Shown in pieces: positions 52,770 to 61,637 of a stretch of DNA of 64,000 nt. The translations under genes and the position numbers were made by a program. Position 1 is the first letter of the stretch, and every line of letters begins with the position of its first letter. Source of the DNA: a virus; IMG/VR virus record IMGVR_UViG_3300042516_002076, positions 1-64,000 of that record; one strand, 5' to 3'. A model generated the notes under the pieces. The model was not told the origin of the DNA and ran no database searches. It worked only from the letters and a program-made list of their open reading frames with translations.

Positions 52770-53872
52770 TTGTAAGATGTTTTAAATATGAACCAAATAG
52801 TGAATTAGTTTTCAATGAACAACCACAGTTAGATAATTACCATATTAAACTAAAACAGGATGAAGATGTCTTAGTAATTCACATAATGGATAATTCGCCA
52901 AATCCAAACATTAATCTAATTGAGGAATTTATTAGAAAAATAAACATCAACAAAGTAGTAATAGATTTTACATCAGTTGAGTGTTATGTTCAAAAAAGTG
53001 TAGTAGAAGAATTAGAAAAGAGATTAGCTCGTTTCACACTTAGAATATTGACAGTTAATATTGTTAATAACGAATACAAATCACATATCTTTTTTCCTAC
53101 ACATGCATTTCAATTATTACATAAATTTGATGAATTAATTGATCCTATATTTGAAATACAAACAAAGGTTTTAGCTACAAAGAAACGATTAAAGAAGTAT
53201 CTATTTTTAAATCACCATCTTAGAACGGAGAGGTTTAAGATATTTGAATCATTATATAAAAACAATAACCTAAATGATGGTTTGGTTAGTTTTAATTGGA
53301 CGTTAGAACATAACGAATTTGTAGCATCACAATATTCGGTATCTATGGATGATTTAGAATACATCAAAAATTCAGATGCATATTCTATACTACCTATTGA
53401 ATTGGATGGTAGTAATGAAATAGCACGTACATTTGATAATAATATAACAGGTATACAAAATCCTGTCTATTTCTCACCACCTAATACAAACATTACACAT
53501 TACTTTAATGTATACTTTGAAATAATAACTGAAGGATTTAGTAGTAATACACCATTTCATCCGTATGTCGATAGAACAAATCTATTGCATTATTCCGAAA
53601 AGATTTACAAACCATTATTATTCGGTGTTCCCTTTTGTTTTTGGGGACCGGAAAATACATTAGAGGAATTTAAAAAGTATTTAGGATTTAAGTTTGATTG
53701 TCCATTATACTATTCAAATGTTGGATATGATTTAAACCAATTTTGTGATAAAGTAAACGAATTATCTAACTTATCATATAAAGAATTACACACATTGTAT
53801 TATCAGTATATTGATGATATTAAACATAACCAACAAACATTAATAAACTATTTAAAAAACATAACAATATGA
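52766..53872 (+). CDS. glycosyltransferase-like protein, GT10-like
   Basis: 368 residues. FEIITEGFSSN then LLHYSEKIYKPLLFGVPFCF near 255-295 is the same motif as in 5717 and 51519. KYLFLNHHLRTERFKIFESL near 147 is another conserved block. Likely transfers a sugar; acceptor unknown. Confidence 0.5.
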   Translation: MIVRCFKYEPNSELVFNEQPQLDNYHIKLKQDEDVLVIHIMDNSPNPNINLIEEFIRKININKVVIDFTSVECYVQKSVVEELEKRLARFTLRILTVNIVNNEYKSHIFFPTHAFQLLHKFDELIDPIFEIQTKVLATKKRLKKYLFLNHHLRTERFKIFESLYKNNNLNDGLVSFNWTLEHNEFVASQYSVSMDDLEYIKNSDAYSILPIELDGSNEIARTFDNNITGIQNPVYFSPPNTNITHYFNVYFEIITEGFSSNTPFHPYVDRTNLLHYSEKIYKPLLFGVPFCFWGPENTLEEFKKYLGFKFDCPLYYSNVGYDLNQFCDKVNELSNLSYKELHTLYYQYIDDIKHNQQTLINYLKNITI

Positions 53873-54273
53873 CAGAAAGAAAGTATTTACCAACCCTAAG
53901 TGAATTAATTGATAGATTAAGTATCGTTCAATTAAAAGAAGTATTTATTGCAGAACATAAAGCAGAATACGGACAGGAAATTAAAGATATAGTAAATGAT
54001 ATTCAAATTTTATTAGATGAGAATAAAAGTGTAGTGACCGCAGAAACTATTAGAGCAATTGTAGTATTATCACAAATGAACTTACATATTTGGCACAACG
54101 AATCAAACTATCGTAAGGGAATTAGAGATGGCAACAATTTAGAATTAACACATGGTATCAACGGAATTAGAAATACTGCAAAGAATAAGATACAAGAAGT
54201 TAATGGTGGTAGAAAAGATTACAAGATAGATTGTTTAGCAGCAGAATTTAAGGATTGGGAGATTTCTTGGTAA
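53869..54273 (+). CDS. helical protein in glycosyl cluster (DUF4254-like)
   Basis: 134 residues. LPTLSELIDRLSIVQLKEVF then MNLHIWHNESNYRKG resembles short helical proteins next to glycosyltransferases in bacteria and phages. It overlaps the preceding gene by four bases. Role unknown. Confidence 0.55.
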   Translation: MTERKYLPTLSELIDRLSIVQLKEVFIAEHKAEYGQEIKDIVNDIQILLDENKSVVTAETIRAIVVLSQMNLHIWHNESNYRKGIRDGNNLELTHGINGIRNTAKNKIQEVNGGRKDYKIDCLAAEFKDWEISW

Positions 54274-54331
54274 AATAACCCAAAAATAGGGTAATATATT
54301 ACAAAAAATCGTAATATTAACCCATTTTCAC

Positions 54332-54354
54332 AACTCATTGATTATCAACAAGTT
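54332..54354 (+). promoter_or_regulatory. palindromic operator C1
   Basis: AACTCATTGA, TTA, TCAACAAGTT: the closest copy to the consensus. Confidence 0.65.
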
Positions 54355-54356
54355 AT

Positions 54357-54379
54357 AACTTATTGGTTTTCAATGGGTT
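54357..54379 (+). promoter_or_regulatory. palindromic operator C2
   Basis: Starts 25 bases after C1 (AACTTATTGG, TTT, TCAATGGGTT). Confidence 0.6.
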
Positions 54380-54426
54380 ATCTATGTCTATTAGATTTTT
54401 TTTATATATGAAAAAAACATATGCGT

Positions 54427-54449
54427 AACTGATTGATCCTCAATAAAAA
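54427..54449 (+). promoter_or_regulatory. palindromic operator C3
   Basis: AACTGATTGA with TCAA kept and the last bases lost, 70 bases after C2. Confidence 0.45.
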
Positions 54450-54475
54450 CTTTTAAAAATAGTTCAAAAATAGCA

Positions 54476-54505
54476 TTGTTAGTCAAAAATATCGTCGTAT
54501 CTTTG
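54476..54505 (+). promoter_or_regulatory. promoter C
   Basis: TTG at 54476-54478, 19 bases, TATCTTTG at 54498-54505. A box GCATTGTTAGTC around the TTG is shared with promoter D. Confidence 0.75.
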
Positions 54506-54550
54506 GGTATATCCCAACAATGAGGGACTGGTATATAAAAAAATTATAAT

Positions 54551-55396
54551 ATGAATACAATGAAATTTACAACAATCGGTAATGCTAAAAAGGTAACGGG
54601 TTTATCTTATTTAGGTAGTGTAGCAAGTAGTTCAAAAATTGCTAAAGGTTTAAAGTACAATGAAATGACTTACATTTTGTATCTTGCTCCTGCTGAACAA
54701 AGTGGTTACAATGTTTGTCCTGGTTCAACGGCTGAATGCAGAGAAGCTTGTTTAACTGAAAGTGGACACAATAGAATTGATGTTAAGAAAAATGCAATCA
54801 ACAAAGCTCGTATCAAAAAAACTAAATTGTTCTTTGAGCATAGAGAGTTCTTTATGGGTTGGTTAGTAACTGAAATTAATAAAGCTAGAAACGATGCCTT
54901 TGCTAAAGGATATACATTTTCAGTTCGTTTAAATGGGACATCGGATATTCAACCAACATTATTTAAATTCAATGGTAAGGTGATTTTTGATGTATTTAAC
55001 GAAGTGACATTTTATGATTATACTAAGGTTGCTAATCGTTTTAAGTTATTAAATAAGTATTCTAACTATGATTTAACTTATTCTTTTAGTGGTTACAATA
55101 TGTTACAATCATTGGAGTTATTAGAAAATAATAAAGGTAGAGTTGCAATGGTATTTGAAGGTAAACAATTACCCAAATCATTTATGGGTTACAAAGTAAT
55201 TGATGGTGATGAATACGATATGAGACACTTAGATGAGACGGGTGTAATTGTAGGATTGAAGTTTAAGTTTGTTAGAACAAAGATTGATACTGCACATAAC
55301 AAATTCATTATCCCTATGGATAGCAAGTTTAGTGTGTATGATGTAAACCCTTTGATAACAAAAGCTGCTCAAAATAAATTGGCATTAGCTAAGTAA
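54551..55396 (+). CDS. gp88-like phage protein
   Basis: 281 residues. YILYLAPAEQSGYNVCPGST then AECREACLTESGHNRIDVKK near 40-80, three cysteines (CPG...C...C), are the fingerprint of the gp88 family of phages. RLNGTSDIQPTLF near 138 follows. The fold resembles radical-SAM-like barrels, but no function is known. Confidence 0.65.
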   Translation: MNTMKFTTIGNAKKVTGLSYLGSVASSSKIAKGLKYNEMTYILYLAPAEQSGYNVCPGSTAECREACLTESGHNRIDVKKNAINKARIKKTKLFFEHREFFMGWLVTEINKARNDAFAKGYTFSVRLNGTSDIQPTLFKFNGKVIFDVFNEVTFYDYTKVANRFKLLNKYSNYDLTYSFSGYNMLQSLELLENNKGRVAMVFEGKQLPKSFMGYKVIDGDEYDMRHLDETGVIVGLKFKFVRTKIDTAHNKFIIPMDSKFSVYDVNPLITKAAQNKLALAK

Positions 55397-55397
55397 T

Positions 55398-55535
55398 ATG
55401 AAAACACATTATGAAAGAACTATCAAACGTACCGAACAAAAAGAAGCGGGTGCATTTGATGGTAGGTATAAACAAAAGATTGTACCTAACAAAAAAAGAA
55501 AAGCCGCTAAATTGTGGGCTCGTAAAAACAAATAA
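55398..55535 (+). CDS. small basic protein
   Basis: 45 residues with many Lys/Arg (KQKIVPNKKRKAAKLWARKN). ATG and stop fit neatly after the previous gene and before 55547. May bind nucleic acid. Confidence 0.45.
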   Translation: MKTHYERTIKRTEQKEAGAFDGRYKQKIVPNKKRKAAKLWARKNK

Positions 55536-55546
55536 AATATAAAGAT

Positions 55547-55759
55547 ATGAAATTAGAATTGAATTTATTGGAATTGAATCAGTTGTATTATGCAACTAGT
55601 AAGTTAGTAGAACAAAATGAGTCTCACTTAAAAGAGTTGGGTACAAATATTAGTAGTATAGAATACTTTACTAATGAATTAAATAAATCAGTAGTGTTGA
55701 GAAATAAAATACAAACTAGTTTGTATGATGAAGTTAATAAATTAGATAACATAGATTAA
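55547..55759 (+). CDS. small helical protein
   Basis: 70 residues, leucine- and asparagine-rich helices (LNLLELNQLYYATSKLVEQN). Not recognised. Confidence 0.5.
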   Translation: MKLELNLLELNQLYYATSKLVEQNESHLKELGTNISSIEYFTNELNKSVVLRNKIQTSLYDEVNKLDNID

Positions 55760-55770
55760 ATAATAATATT

Positions 55771-56118
55771 ATGAGAGTAACTGATGAAAAAGCAATAGAG
55801 TATCTTAATGGTAACCCTATTGTAAAAAAGTTTATAGATGAAGTAAATGAAAAAAGAAAAGAATACTATAAAGGTAATTCTTTTATGGATGGAAAAACGG
55901 ATTTGATTATTGAGATAGGTAACAAATATATTCGTTTATGGAGTGGGACTAGTTGTTGGGGTTTTATTAGTAGAGTGGATGGCGATTTGAAAGGTGCACC
56001 GATTAAGAAAGGTGATTTATTAAAACCAGCAACTTGGAAAGCACCAGCAAAACACGCTAGAGGTAACATAATAGATGGTACAGCAAGATGGAGTGAATAC
56101 GGACCTGAATATCTTTAA
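55771..56118 (+). CDS. hypothetical phage protein
   Basis: 115 residues. IEIGNKYIRLWSGTSCWGFI then GDLLKPATWKAPAKHARGN resembles a small phage protein with a beta barrel and a basic loop; not assigned. Likely not secreted. Confidence 0.55.
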   Translation: MRVTDEKAIEYLNGNPIVKKFIDEVNEKRKEYYKGNSFMDGKTDLIIEIGNKYIRLWSGTSCWGFISRVDGDLKGAPIKKGDLLKPATWKAPAKHARGNIIDGTARWSEYGPEYL

Positions 56119-56132
56119 TTAAAACAAACTAT

Positions 56133-56192
56133 ATGAATAGATTTATACCCTGGTATCCAATCAACGAAGTAATTAAAAACATTAAAAGATAA
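56133..56192 (+). CDS. very short possible ORF
   Basis: 19 residues (MNRFIPWYPINEVIKNIKR), ATATG spacing like neighbours. Too short to be sure. Confidence 0.2.
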   Translation: MNRFIPWYPINEVIKNIKR

Positions 56193-56195
56193 TAT

Positions 56196-56882
56196 ATGAG
56201 TATCAATAGAACAAAAAACTTTATAGCAACTATCCCAATGAAAAGTGAGGAGCAGGTTATAGAAATTAAAAAAGTATTAGAACAAATCTTTGGTTGGGTA
56301 GTATTGAAAGGTCGTCATAGTGACAGAAAATCCGTAGTTAAGAATTGGATGAAGTGGAAACAAAATGATGTACCTTGGAGATTAGCTCAGTATATTGATG
56401 TTTACTTACATCCTAAGAATCCAAACTATAATAGTACGAAAGGTATTCATAGACAGAATATGAAGTTAAATGATAATAGTGTTATTACTGCTCGTATGTT
56501 AGGTAATATGAAATTGAGTTTTGCAGATGGGCATTACAATACGATACAAAGTAAAGGTGGTACACCATATCAAGTAATAATGAATATGCATAACAAAACT
56601 TATCATAAAGTTGTAGTGACACAAACACCGAAAGTTCACCGAAATTCTAAAAAACCTTATGGTATGGTTGCTAAACAAATATGGCAGTTTATGAAAGTTA
56701 GACATGATGCTAGTTTTACCGAAATAAAAACTTATTATGATGTTGATATTAGAGGTAACAAAACTATGATTGATGGTGGTAGTTTTATTCATCATCACCA
56801 ATCATTAAGAAAACCATCAACAAAGAGAGGTTGGTATTTAGCTAAAAAACCAAATGGTAGATACACATTAAATGTATGTTAA
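56196..56882 (+). CDS. hypothetical basic protein
   Basis: 228 residues, rich in Lys and His (RGWYLAKKPNGRYTLN at the end, FIHHHQSLRKPSTKRGW before it). The first 60 residues could be a ferredoxin-like domain. A basic, His-rich protein may bind nucleic acid. Not recognised. Confidence 0.5.
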   Translation: MSINRTKNFIATIPMKSEEQVIEIKKVLEQIFGWVVLKGRHSDRKSVVKNWMKWKQNDVPWRLAQYIDVYLHPKNPNYNSTKGIHRQNMKLNDNSVITARMLGNMKLSFADGHYNTIQSKGGTPYQVIMNMHNKTYHKVVVTQTPKVHRNSKKPYGMVAKQIWQFMKVRHDASFTEIKTYYDVDIRGNKTMIDGGSFIHHHQSLRKPSTKRGWYLAKKPNGRYTLNVC

Positions 56883-56883
56883 T

Positions 56884-57087
56884 ATGAAAACATTTATAGT
56901 AATTTATTTAGTGTTAATGTTACCGGTAATCGGACAAGCACATACACTAATGAAACAAAATATAACTGAGCAAGTTAGAAATACCTTCATCTATAATTTT
57001 AGAGTGTTTATAGTATTAATATTCTATACTCCGAGATGGTGGTGGTTATTCTTTATAGGATTGATTGATAAATTTAAAAATAAATAA
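56884..57087 (+). CDS. small membrane protein
   Basis: 67 residues from MKTFIV at 56884. Signal-like or membrane segment (FIVIYLVLMLPVIGQA), second hydrophobic segment with RWWWLFFIG. Not recognised. Confidence 0.45.
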   Translation: MKTFIVIYLVLMLPVIGQAHTLMKQNITEQVRNTFIYNFRVFIVLIFYTPRWWWLFFIGLIDKFKNK

Positions 57088-57088
57088 A

Positions 57089-57310
57089 ATGGCAATATAC
57101 AACAATGAGATTGACCCAAATATAATAATGTGGGAGCAATTAGAAAAAGAAAGAAACGAAACAATAGCAACACTAGAGTTTCAAGAATGGATGAAAGAAT
57201 TAAATGTTTCTCAATCATATGAGGACCCTACATTAAAACATAATGCAGGTGATTTGATGAGACAGTACGATATGAAAAAATATTCTAAATTAAACTTTAA
57301 ACAAAACTAA
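57089..57310 (+). CDS. small hypothetical protein
   Basis: 73 residues, start at MAIYNN directly after the previous stop. Acidic helix (WEQLEKERNETIATLEFQEW). Not recognised. Confidence 0.45.
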   Translation: MAIYNNEIDPNIIMWEQLEKERNETIATLEFQEWMKELNVSQSYEDPTLKHNAGDLMRQYDMKKYSKLNFKQN

Positions 57311-57311
57311 T

Positions 57312-57719
57312 ATGAACATAGCATTAACAATAGAACAAGTAAAGATGATGAGCAAAGCCGGATTTCACAAAGAAGCATTAGATGAATGTGATAAGGCAAT
57401 TGAGTATTTAGTAAAAGCAGAGAATGAGGGTAAATCATCCGTAGTGACATATTTACCAATTTTCGGTGAACCTATTATGACTAGATACGGAGTAAGTAAA
57501 AGAGTAAACGGATATGATAAGAAAGAATCTAAAAACATTGAGTTTTGGAAAGATAGATTCTTTGATTTGATATTGTTGTTTACGCAAAGATACAATAGAA
57601 AAATGGGAATTAAACCAAAGAAAGTAAAACCCTTTAAGAAAGGAAGTGTTGATAGAGTATATGCATCAAATGCAAGTTTTGGTTCAGCAGGACCTTCATA
57701 TAGAAATTCATTAGATTAA
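57312..57719 (+). CDS. hypothetical protein, basic end
   Basis: 135 residues. Helical first half (TIEQVKMMSKAGFHKEALDE), basic C-terminus (KPKKVKPFKKGSVDRVYA). Not recognised. Confidence 0.5.
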   Translation: MNIALTIEQVKMMSKAGFHKEALDECDKAIEYLVKAENEGKSSVVTYLPIFGEPIMTRYGVSKRVNGYDKKESKNIEFWKDRFFDLILLFTQRYNRKMGIKPKKVKPFKKGSVDRVYASNASFGSAGPSYRNSLD

Positions 57720-57739
57720 TAAATAAAAACAAATAAATT

Positions 57740-58096
57740 ATGAAAGCGATTAAGATTGATGCAAAAAATAGACAAGTTATTGAAGTAGATATTACATCTG
57801 ACTACAATGATATTAACAAAGAGATTGGTTCTCAAATATTCACAATAGCACATTCGTTAAAGAAGCGTGATACTATTATGGTAGATGATGAGGGATTATA
57901 TAATAATGATAATACTTTCTTTGTTTATAAAGGAGCACATCAGCCGTTTGCAGGTAATGGTTTGATTGTAGGTTGTAATGCAAAAGGTGACACAGTTGAT
58001 TGTAAGATTGATATCAACGAAGTGAAACAAAATGTAGAGTTTTACGATAGAAACACATTAGCTATGGCAATGGCATTTGGTAAAGTAAAATACTAA
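57740..58096 (+). CDS. DUF3846-like protein
   Basis: 118 residues. AIKIDAKNRQVIEVDITSDY, then DTIMVDDEGLYNNDNTFFVY and GNGLIVGCNAKGD are the pattern of DUF3846-type phage proteins. Role unknown. Confidence 0.6.
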   Translation: MKAIKIDAKNRQVIEVDITSDYNDINKEIGSQIFTIAHSLKKRDTIMVDDEGLYNNDNTFFVYKGAHQPFAGNGLIVGCNAKGDTVDCKIDINEVKQNVEFYDRNTLAMAMAFGKVKY

Positions 58097-58097
58097 T

Positions 58098-58244
58098 ATG
58101 AGAACGTATTATGATGTAACATTAGTGACAATAAGTGGAGATAAGGTGGATATCAAAAAATTAACATATTCACAAATCGCACAATTAACATCTAATGCAG
58201 ATTTAAATAGAATTATAATTAATAAAGAATATACTAAAAAATAA
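58098..58244 (+). CDS. microprotein
   Basis: 48 residues (MRTYYDVTLVTISGDKV then SQIAQLTSNADLNRIIINKE). Starts one base after the previous stop. Not recognised. Confidence 0.45.
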   Translation: MRTYYDVTLVTISGDKVDIKKLTYSQIAQLTSNADLNRIIINKEYTKK

Positions 58245-58248
58245 AGTT

Positions 58249-58626
58249 ATGGGATTAGATATGTATGCTTTTTCTACTAAAGCAAAACCGAAATCGGAAG
58301 TAGATTTTGAAACTAAGAATTTTAAACCAGAGGAAGTTCACTATTGGAGAAAGCATCCAAACTTACATGGTTGGATGCAATCGTTATATGATTCAAAGGG
58401 TGGAACATCCGATAGTTTCAATGGTGATTGTGTTGTATTGGATAGTGAAGATTTAGATAATTTAGAACAAGATATAAGAGATTATAATTTACCAGATACA
58501 TCTGGTTTCTTTTTTGGACAAAGTAGTAATGGTGATGAAGAAATCAAAGATGATTTGGAGTTTGTTAGTAAAGCAAGGGAAGCAATCAAACAAGGTAAGA
58601 CCGTATATTACACAAGTTGGTGGTAA
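58249..58626 (+). CDS. phage protein with MGLDMY start
   Basis: 125 residues. MGLDMYAF, VHYWRKHPNLHGWMQSLYD, GFFFGQSS and a YYTSWW end form a conserved phage family I recognise but cannot name. Acidic and compact. Confidence 0.55.
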   Translation: MGLDMYAFSTKAKPKSEVDFETKNFKPEEVHYWRKHPNLHGWMQSLYDSKGGTSDSFNGDCVVLDSEDLDNLEQDIRDYNLPDTSGFFFGQSSNGDEEIKDDLEFVSKAREAIKQGKTVYYTSWW

Positions 58627-58642
58627 AATTAAAATTTAAAAT

Positions 58643-58858
58643 ATGATTAAGAGTAAAAAACAAAAGTTAGGAATTGAAATTGATTTGACGGGACCGGATG
58701 GTAACGCATTTGTATTGATTGGTATGGCAAGTAGATTAGCTAAACAATTAGGTAAAGATGGTAGAGCCATTCAAAAAGAAATGATTGATGGTAATTACGA
58801 ACATTTAGTAAACACATTCGATAAACATTTCGGAGAATTTGTAACCTTATATAGATAA
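58643..58858 (+). CDS. small phage protein
   Basis: 71 residues. GPDGNAFVLIGMASRLAKQL then MIDGNYEHLVNTFDKHFGEF, a family recurring in T4-like phages without function. Confidence 0.55.
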   Translation: MIKSKKQKLGIEIDLTGPDGNAFVLIGMASRLAKQLGKDGRAIQKEMIDGNYEHLVNTFDKHFGEFVTLYR

Positions 58859-58862
58859 CACA

Positions 58863-59195
58863 ATGAGATTCAAATCAAATCATCCACCATTTTCATACGA
58901 AGGAGTATTCAGTAACCAAAAGTATGTTATATGTAGTTCCGATGGAGATGGGTGGGTTAAAGTAGATAGACATTATAGTTGGAATGAATTAGAACCATTG
59001 TGGGATAAAATAGAATATGGTAAAACTAATGTAGTGACAAAAACTAAACGAAAAGAATACAAAGTAAGTGGTAGTAAAGGAAATGTATATAAAGTAGTTA
59101 GTGATGAGGGCATTTGGAGTTGTAGTTGTCCCGCACATGGTTTCGGTAGAGGTAAAGATTGTAAACATATTATTCAAATAAAAAATAAAAAATAA
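58863..59195 (+). CDS. SWIM zinc-finger protein
   Basis: 110 residues. WSCSCPAHGFGRGKDCKHII near 87-106 is a SWIM finger (C-x-C...C-x-H). Could bind DNA or proteins. The other SWIM protein is at 61100. Confidence 0.7.
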   Translation: MRFKSNHPPFSYEGVFSNQKYVICSSDGDGWVKVDRHYSWNELEPLWDKIEYGKTNVVTKTKRKEYKVSGSKGNVYKVVSDEGIWSCSCPAHGFGRGKDCKHIIQIKNKK

Positions 59196-59200
59196 AAGTT

Positions 59201-59584
59201 ATGGGATGTTTTAGTTTTATATGTAAAGAGACTGGGTTGCCAGTTGCATCAGATTCATTTAGTGGTGATGCGGTAAGATTGTACCTATTAAAAAATGGTG
59301 AGGTTATAGAGGAGATGCGAGGTCATTACGATTCATATGGTAGAGTATTCAAAGACAAAACTTGTGAAGATTCGTTTGAATGGAAAATGCATTGGAGTGA
59401 TGTATGTGATATGATGTTTAATGATAATCCAGGTGATGGTATTGCGGTAGTATTAGAAAAGTATTTTACAGGTAAGATACCAACAACACAAAGTGAAGGA
59501 GATCCTGACCAAGGATGGGGTGAATATAATGGTGGTGGTAAAAAAATTAAAGAACCAGCACATATTGTATATTTTAAAAAATAA
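59201..59584 (+). CDS. phage protein with MGCFSF start
   Basis: 127 residues. MGCFSFICKETGLPVASDSF then RGHYDSYGRVF are conserved in a phage family of unknown role. Confidence 0.55.
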   Translation: MGCFSFICKETGLPVASDSFSGDAVRLYLLKNGEVIEEMRGHYDSYGRVFKDKTCEDSFEWKMHWSDVCDMMFNDNPGDGIAVVLEKYFTGKIPTTQSEGDPDQGWGEYNGGGKKIKEPAHIVYFKK

Positions 59585-59587
59585 AAG

Positions 59588-59749
59588 ATGCAAGTAAAAG
59601 AAAGTAAAACAAATTGGCACTTTAGAATAAGTGTAGCTAAATCAATTTTAAGGATTATAGCAGGTATCGCATTAGTGAATAGTTTACTGATTCCAGCCGG
59701 TTCATTTTTTATAGTGGCTGAGATATTAGGAATTATTGAGGAATTGTAA
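59588..59749 (+). CDS. small membrane protein
   Basis: 53 residues with a hydrophobic segment (ILRIIAGIALVNSLLIPAG) at about 21-45. Starts three bases after the previous stop. Not recognised. Confidence 0.45.
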   Translation: MQVKESKTNWHFRISVAKSILRIIAGIALVNSLLIPAGSFFIVAEILGIIEEL

Positions 59750-59760
59750 AACTTAGTAGA

Positions 59761-59955
59761 ATGAAAAATACACTTAAACAACGAACTTACGAATGTAAAT
59801 GTGGGGCATTAACAAAAGAATATCTTTGGGATAATGATTTGGATAACACAAAAGTTAAATGTTCGGATTGTTCAAAGTTATTAACTAAAAAGAATTTAGT
59901 AACACAAACTACAACCGATGCAGTAAGTATTAGAACACCAACAAAAAATAGATAA
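59761..59955 (+). CDS. zinc-ribbon microprotein
   Basis: 64 residues; YECKCGAL and VKCSDCSK supply C-x-C and C-x2-C. Basic tail. Confidence 0.5.
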   Translation: MKNTLKQRTYECKCGALTKEYLWDNDLDNTKVKCSDCSKLLTKKNLVTQTTTDAVSIRTPTKNR

Positions 59956-59958
59956 CAA

Positions 59959-60333
59959 ATGAAAAAAATATTTCCAAAGAAAGAAAGAGGACCAATGATG
60001 TTAATTGATAAGGTATTTACTATTCCATTATTTCATGCTAATACACAACAATATGTATGTACCGAAGTTGTGGAATTAGGTAGTAGTACACATAGTAAAA
60101 CATATGGATTATATTTCAAATGGTTACCAACATCATTTAGTGTACCTGAAATATTAAGAATGGACATTGAAATATACAAACAAAATATTAAACCATTTTT
60201 AGTTAGCATATCTTTGTATGAAAAAACAAATAGTGGAAACTATGTTGTAACTTGTAATGGACATTTTGATGAAGATTACATATCAACGCCTGCAAAAATT
60301 CAAACTATGATTGAACGATTAATAAATAGATAA
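59959..60333 (+). CDS. hypothetical protein
   Basis: 124 residues, beta-rich (YGLYFKWLPTSFSVPEILRM). No family recognised. Overlaps the next start by one base. Confidence 0.5.
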   Translation: MKKIFPKKERGPMMLIDKVFTIPLFHANTQQYVCTEVVELGSSTHSKTYGLYFKWLPTSFSVPEILRMDIEIYKQNIKPFLVSISLYEKTNSGNYVVTCNGHFDEDYISTPAKIQTMIERLINR

Positions 60334-60695
60334 TGAAAACAAAAACATATTTTAGTGAGTTCCGTGGTGACATTGCTGTTGCTATTTTAGGTAAAGATGA
60401 TTATCGATACGGAGTGATGAAACCTTTATTCGATATGTGTGGTTTTGGTTTTGCTGAAACAAGTTCGGGTTGTGTATTCATTGATGGTGAAGTAAAACTA
60501 ACCAAAGATGAATTGAAATGGGTAGAAGCACATGAAGTAGCACACATACTTTTAAAACACACAAAGGAAAGAAACGATAATGATGAAATTGCAGCTGATA
60601 TGTTTGCAATTATATTACTAAAAGATAAAGGATATACCAAAGCAGCACAATTGATAGAGGACAAATTTGAAGAAAGACATAAAAGAAAATTATAA
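60333..60695 (+). CDS. zincin (ImmA/M78-like) protein
   Basis: 120 residues. WVEAHEVAHILLKHTKERND near 62 is HExxH, and DEIAADMFAI near 85 supplies the third metal ligand; this is the pattern of ImmA/IrrE-like peptidases. It lacks an N-terminal DNA-binding domain. Might cut a host regulator. Confidence 0.6.
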   Translation: MKTKTYFSEFRGDIAVAILGKDDYRYGVMKPLFDMCGFGFAETSSGCVFIDGEVKLTKDELKWVEAHEVAHILLKHTKERNDNDEIAADMFAIILLKDKGYTKAAQLIEDKFEERHKRKL

Positions 60696-60698
60696 GTT

Positions 60699-61103
60699 AT
60701 GAATTACAATATAATACTTTCAATAGTAATGGTATGTTTACCTTACGAAATGGAACGTGAAGAGTTACGAATCAATAAAATGATTGAAACGATTACTCCC
60801 GAAATAGTGACACTAACCACATATAAAGCAAATGTAGGAGAAACCGATAGTACACCAAATATAACTGCGAGTGGTTTTAAAATTACTAACCCAAAGAAAC
60901 ATAGAATAATTGCAGTTAGTAGAGATTTAAAAAAGAAATACAAATTCGGACAAAAGATAAGAATAACAGGAGCCGGTAAATATGATGGCACGTATAGGGT
61001 ACATGATGTAATGAACAAACGATATAGAAATAGAATTGATATATTAATTGGAGATAAAGATAAACAAACTAAATTAAACAAAATTAAAATATATAAGATA
61101 TGA
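60699..61103 (+). CDS. 3D-domain (MltA/RlpA-like) protein
   Basis: 134 residues. Hydrophobic N-terminus (IILSIVMVCLP), then TYKANVGETDSTPNITASGF and KYDGTYRVHDVMNKRYRNRI near 90-112 with three aspartates that define the 3D domain of peptidoglycan-active transglycosylases. Candidate lysis or injection enzyme. Confidence 0.6.
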   Translation: MNYNIILSIVMVCLPYEMEREELRINKMIETITPEIVTLTTYKANVGETDSTPNITASGFKITNPKKHRIIAVSRDLKKKYKFGQKIRITGAGKYDGTYRVHDVMNKRYRNRIDILIGDKDKQTKLNKIKIYKI

Positions 61104-61633
61104 GAAGGCCAGAAAATTTCCACAAAATAGATAATGAAAGTTTACCAATAGGTAGTCAAATAGTAAATATAGATGTAAGCAAAGAAGGGTTTTTTGTTAT
61201 GAATAATGGGATTGGTAATAGTTGGAATAATGTAGTTCTATTTGAAATGGATTGGGAAAACGAACAATACAATGTTAAGATATGTGTATTGGGTGAAGGA
61301 ACGGATGGTTGGTATTTACATGAAAAACTGCCTATACCAAAATTTTTAATGAAAACCGTAAATGCATTTAAAGAATTTGTATATAGTAATATGATGGATG
61401 TGGTATCTAAGGTAGATTTAACTAACATAGAACCTGATATGGCAGGAATAACTAATGTAGATGTAGTAGAAGTTAAACATAATGTACAAAGTAGTTCAGG
61501 TCCTAATACAACATACGAAGTGACAGAAAATGTAGGTGGAATTTTTGATTTATGGAGTTGTAGTTGTCCTGCATTTATGTATAGTAAAGAAACACCACAA
61601 ACGTGTAAACATATTAAATCAATTAAAAAATAA
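61100..61633 (+). CDS. SWIM zinc-finger protein
   Basis: 177 residues. The C-terminal WSCSCPAFMYSKETPQTCKH matches the finger of 58863. The rest is beta-rich, not assigned. Confidence 0.65.
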   Translation: MRRPENFHKIDNESLPIGSQIVNIDVSKEGFFVMNNGIGNSWNNVVLFEMDWENEQYNVKICVLGEGTDGWYLHEKLPIPKFLMKTVNAFKEFVYSNMMDVVSKVDLTNIEPDMAGITNVDVVEVKHNVQSSSGPNTTYEVTENVGGIFDLWSCSCPAFMYSKETPQTCKHIKSIKK

Positions 61634-61637
61634 ACAT

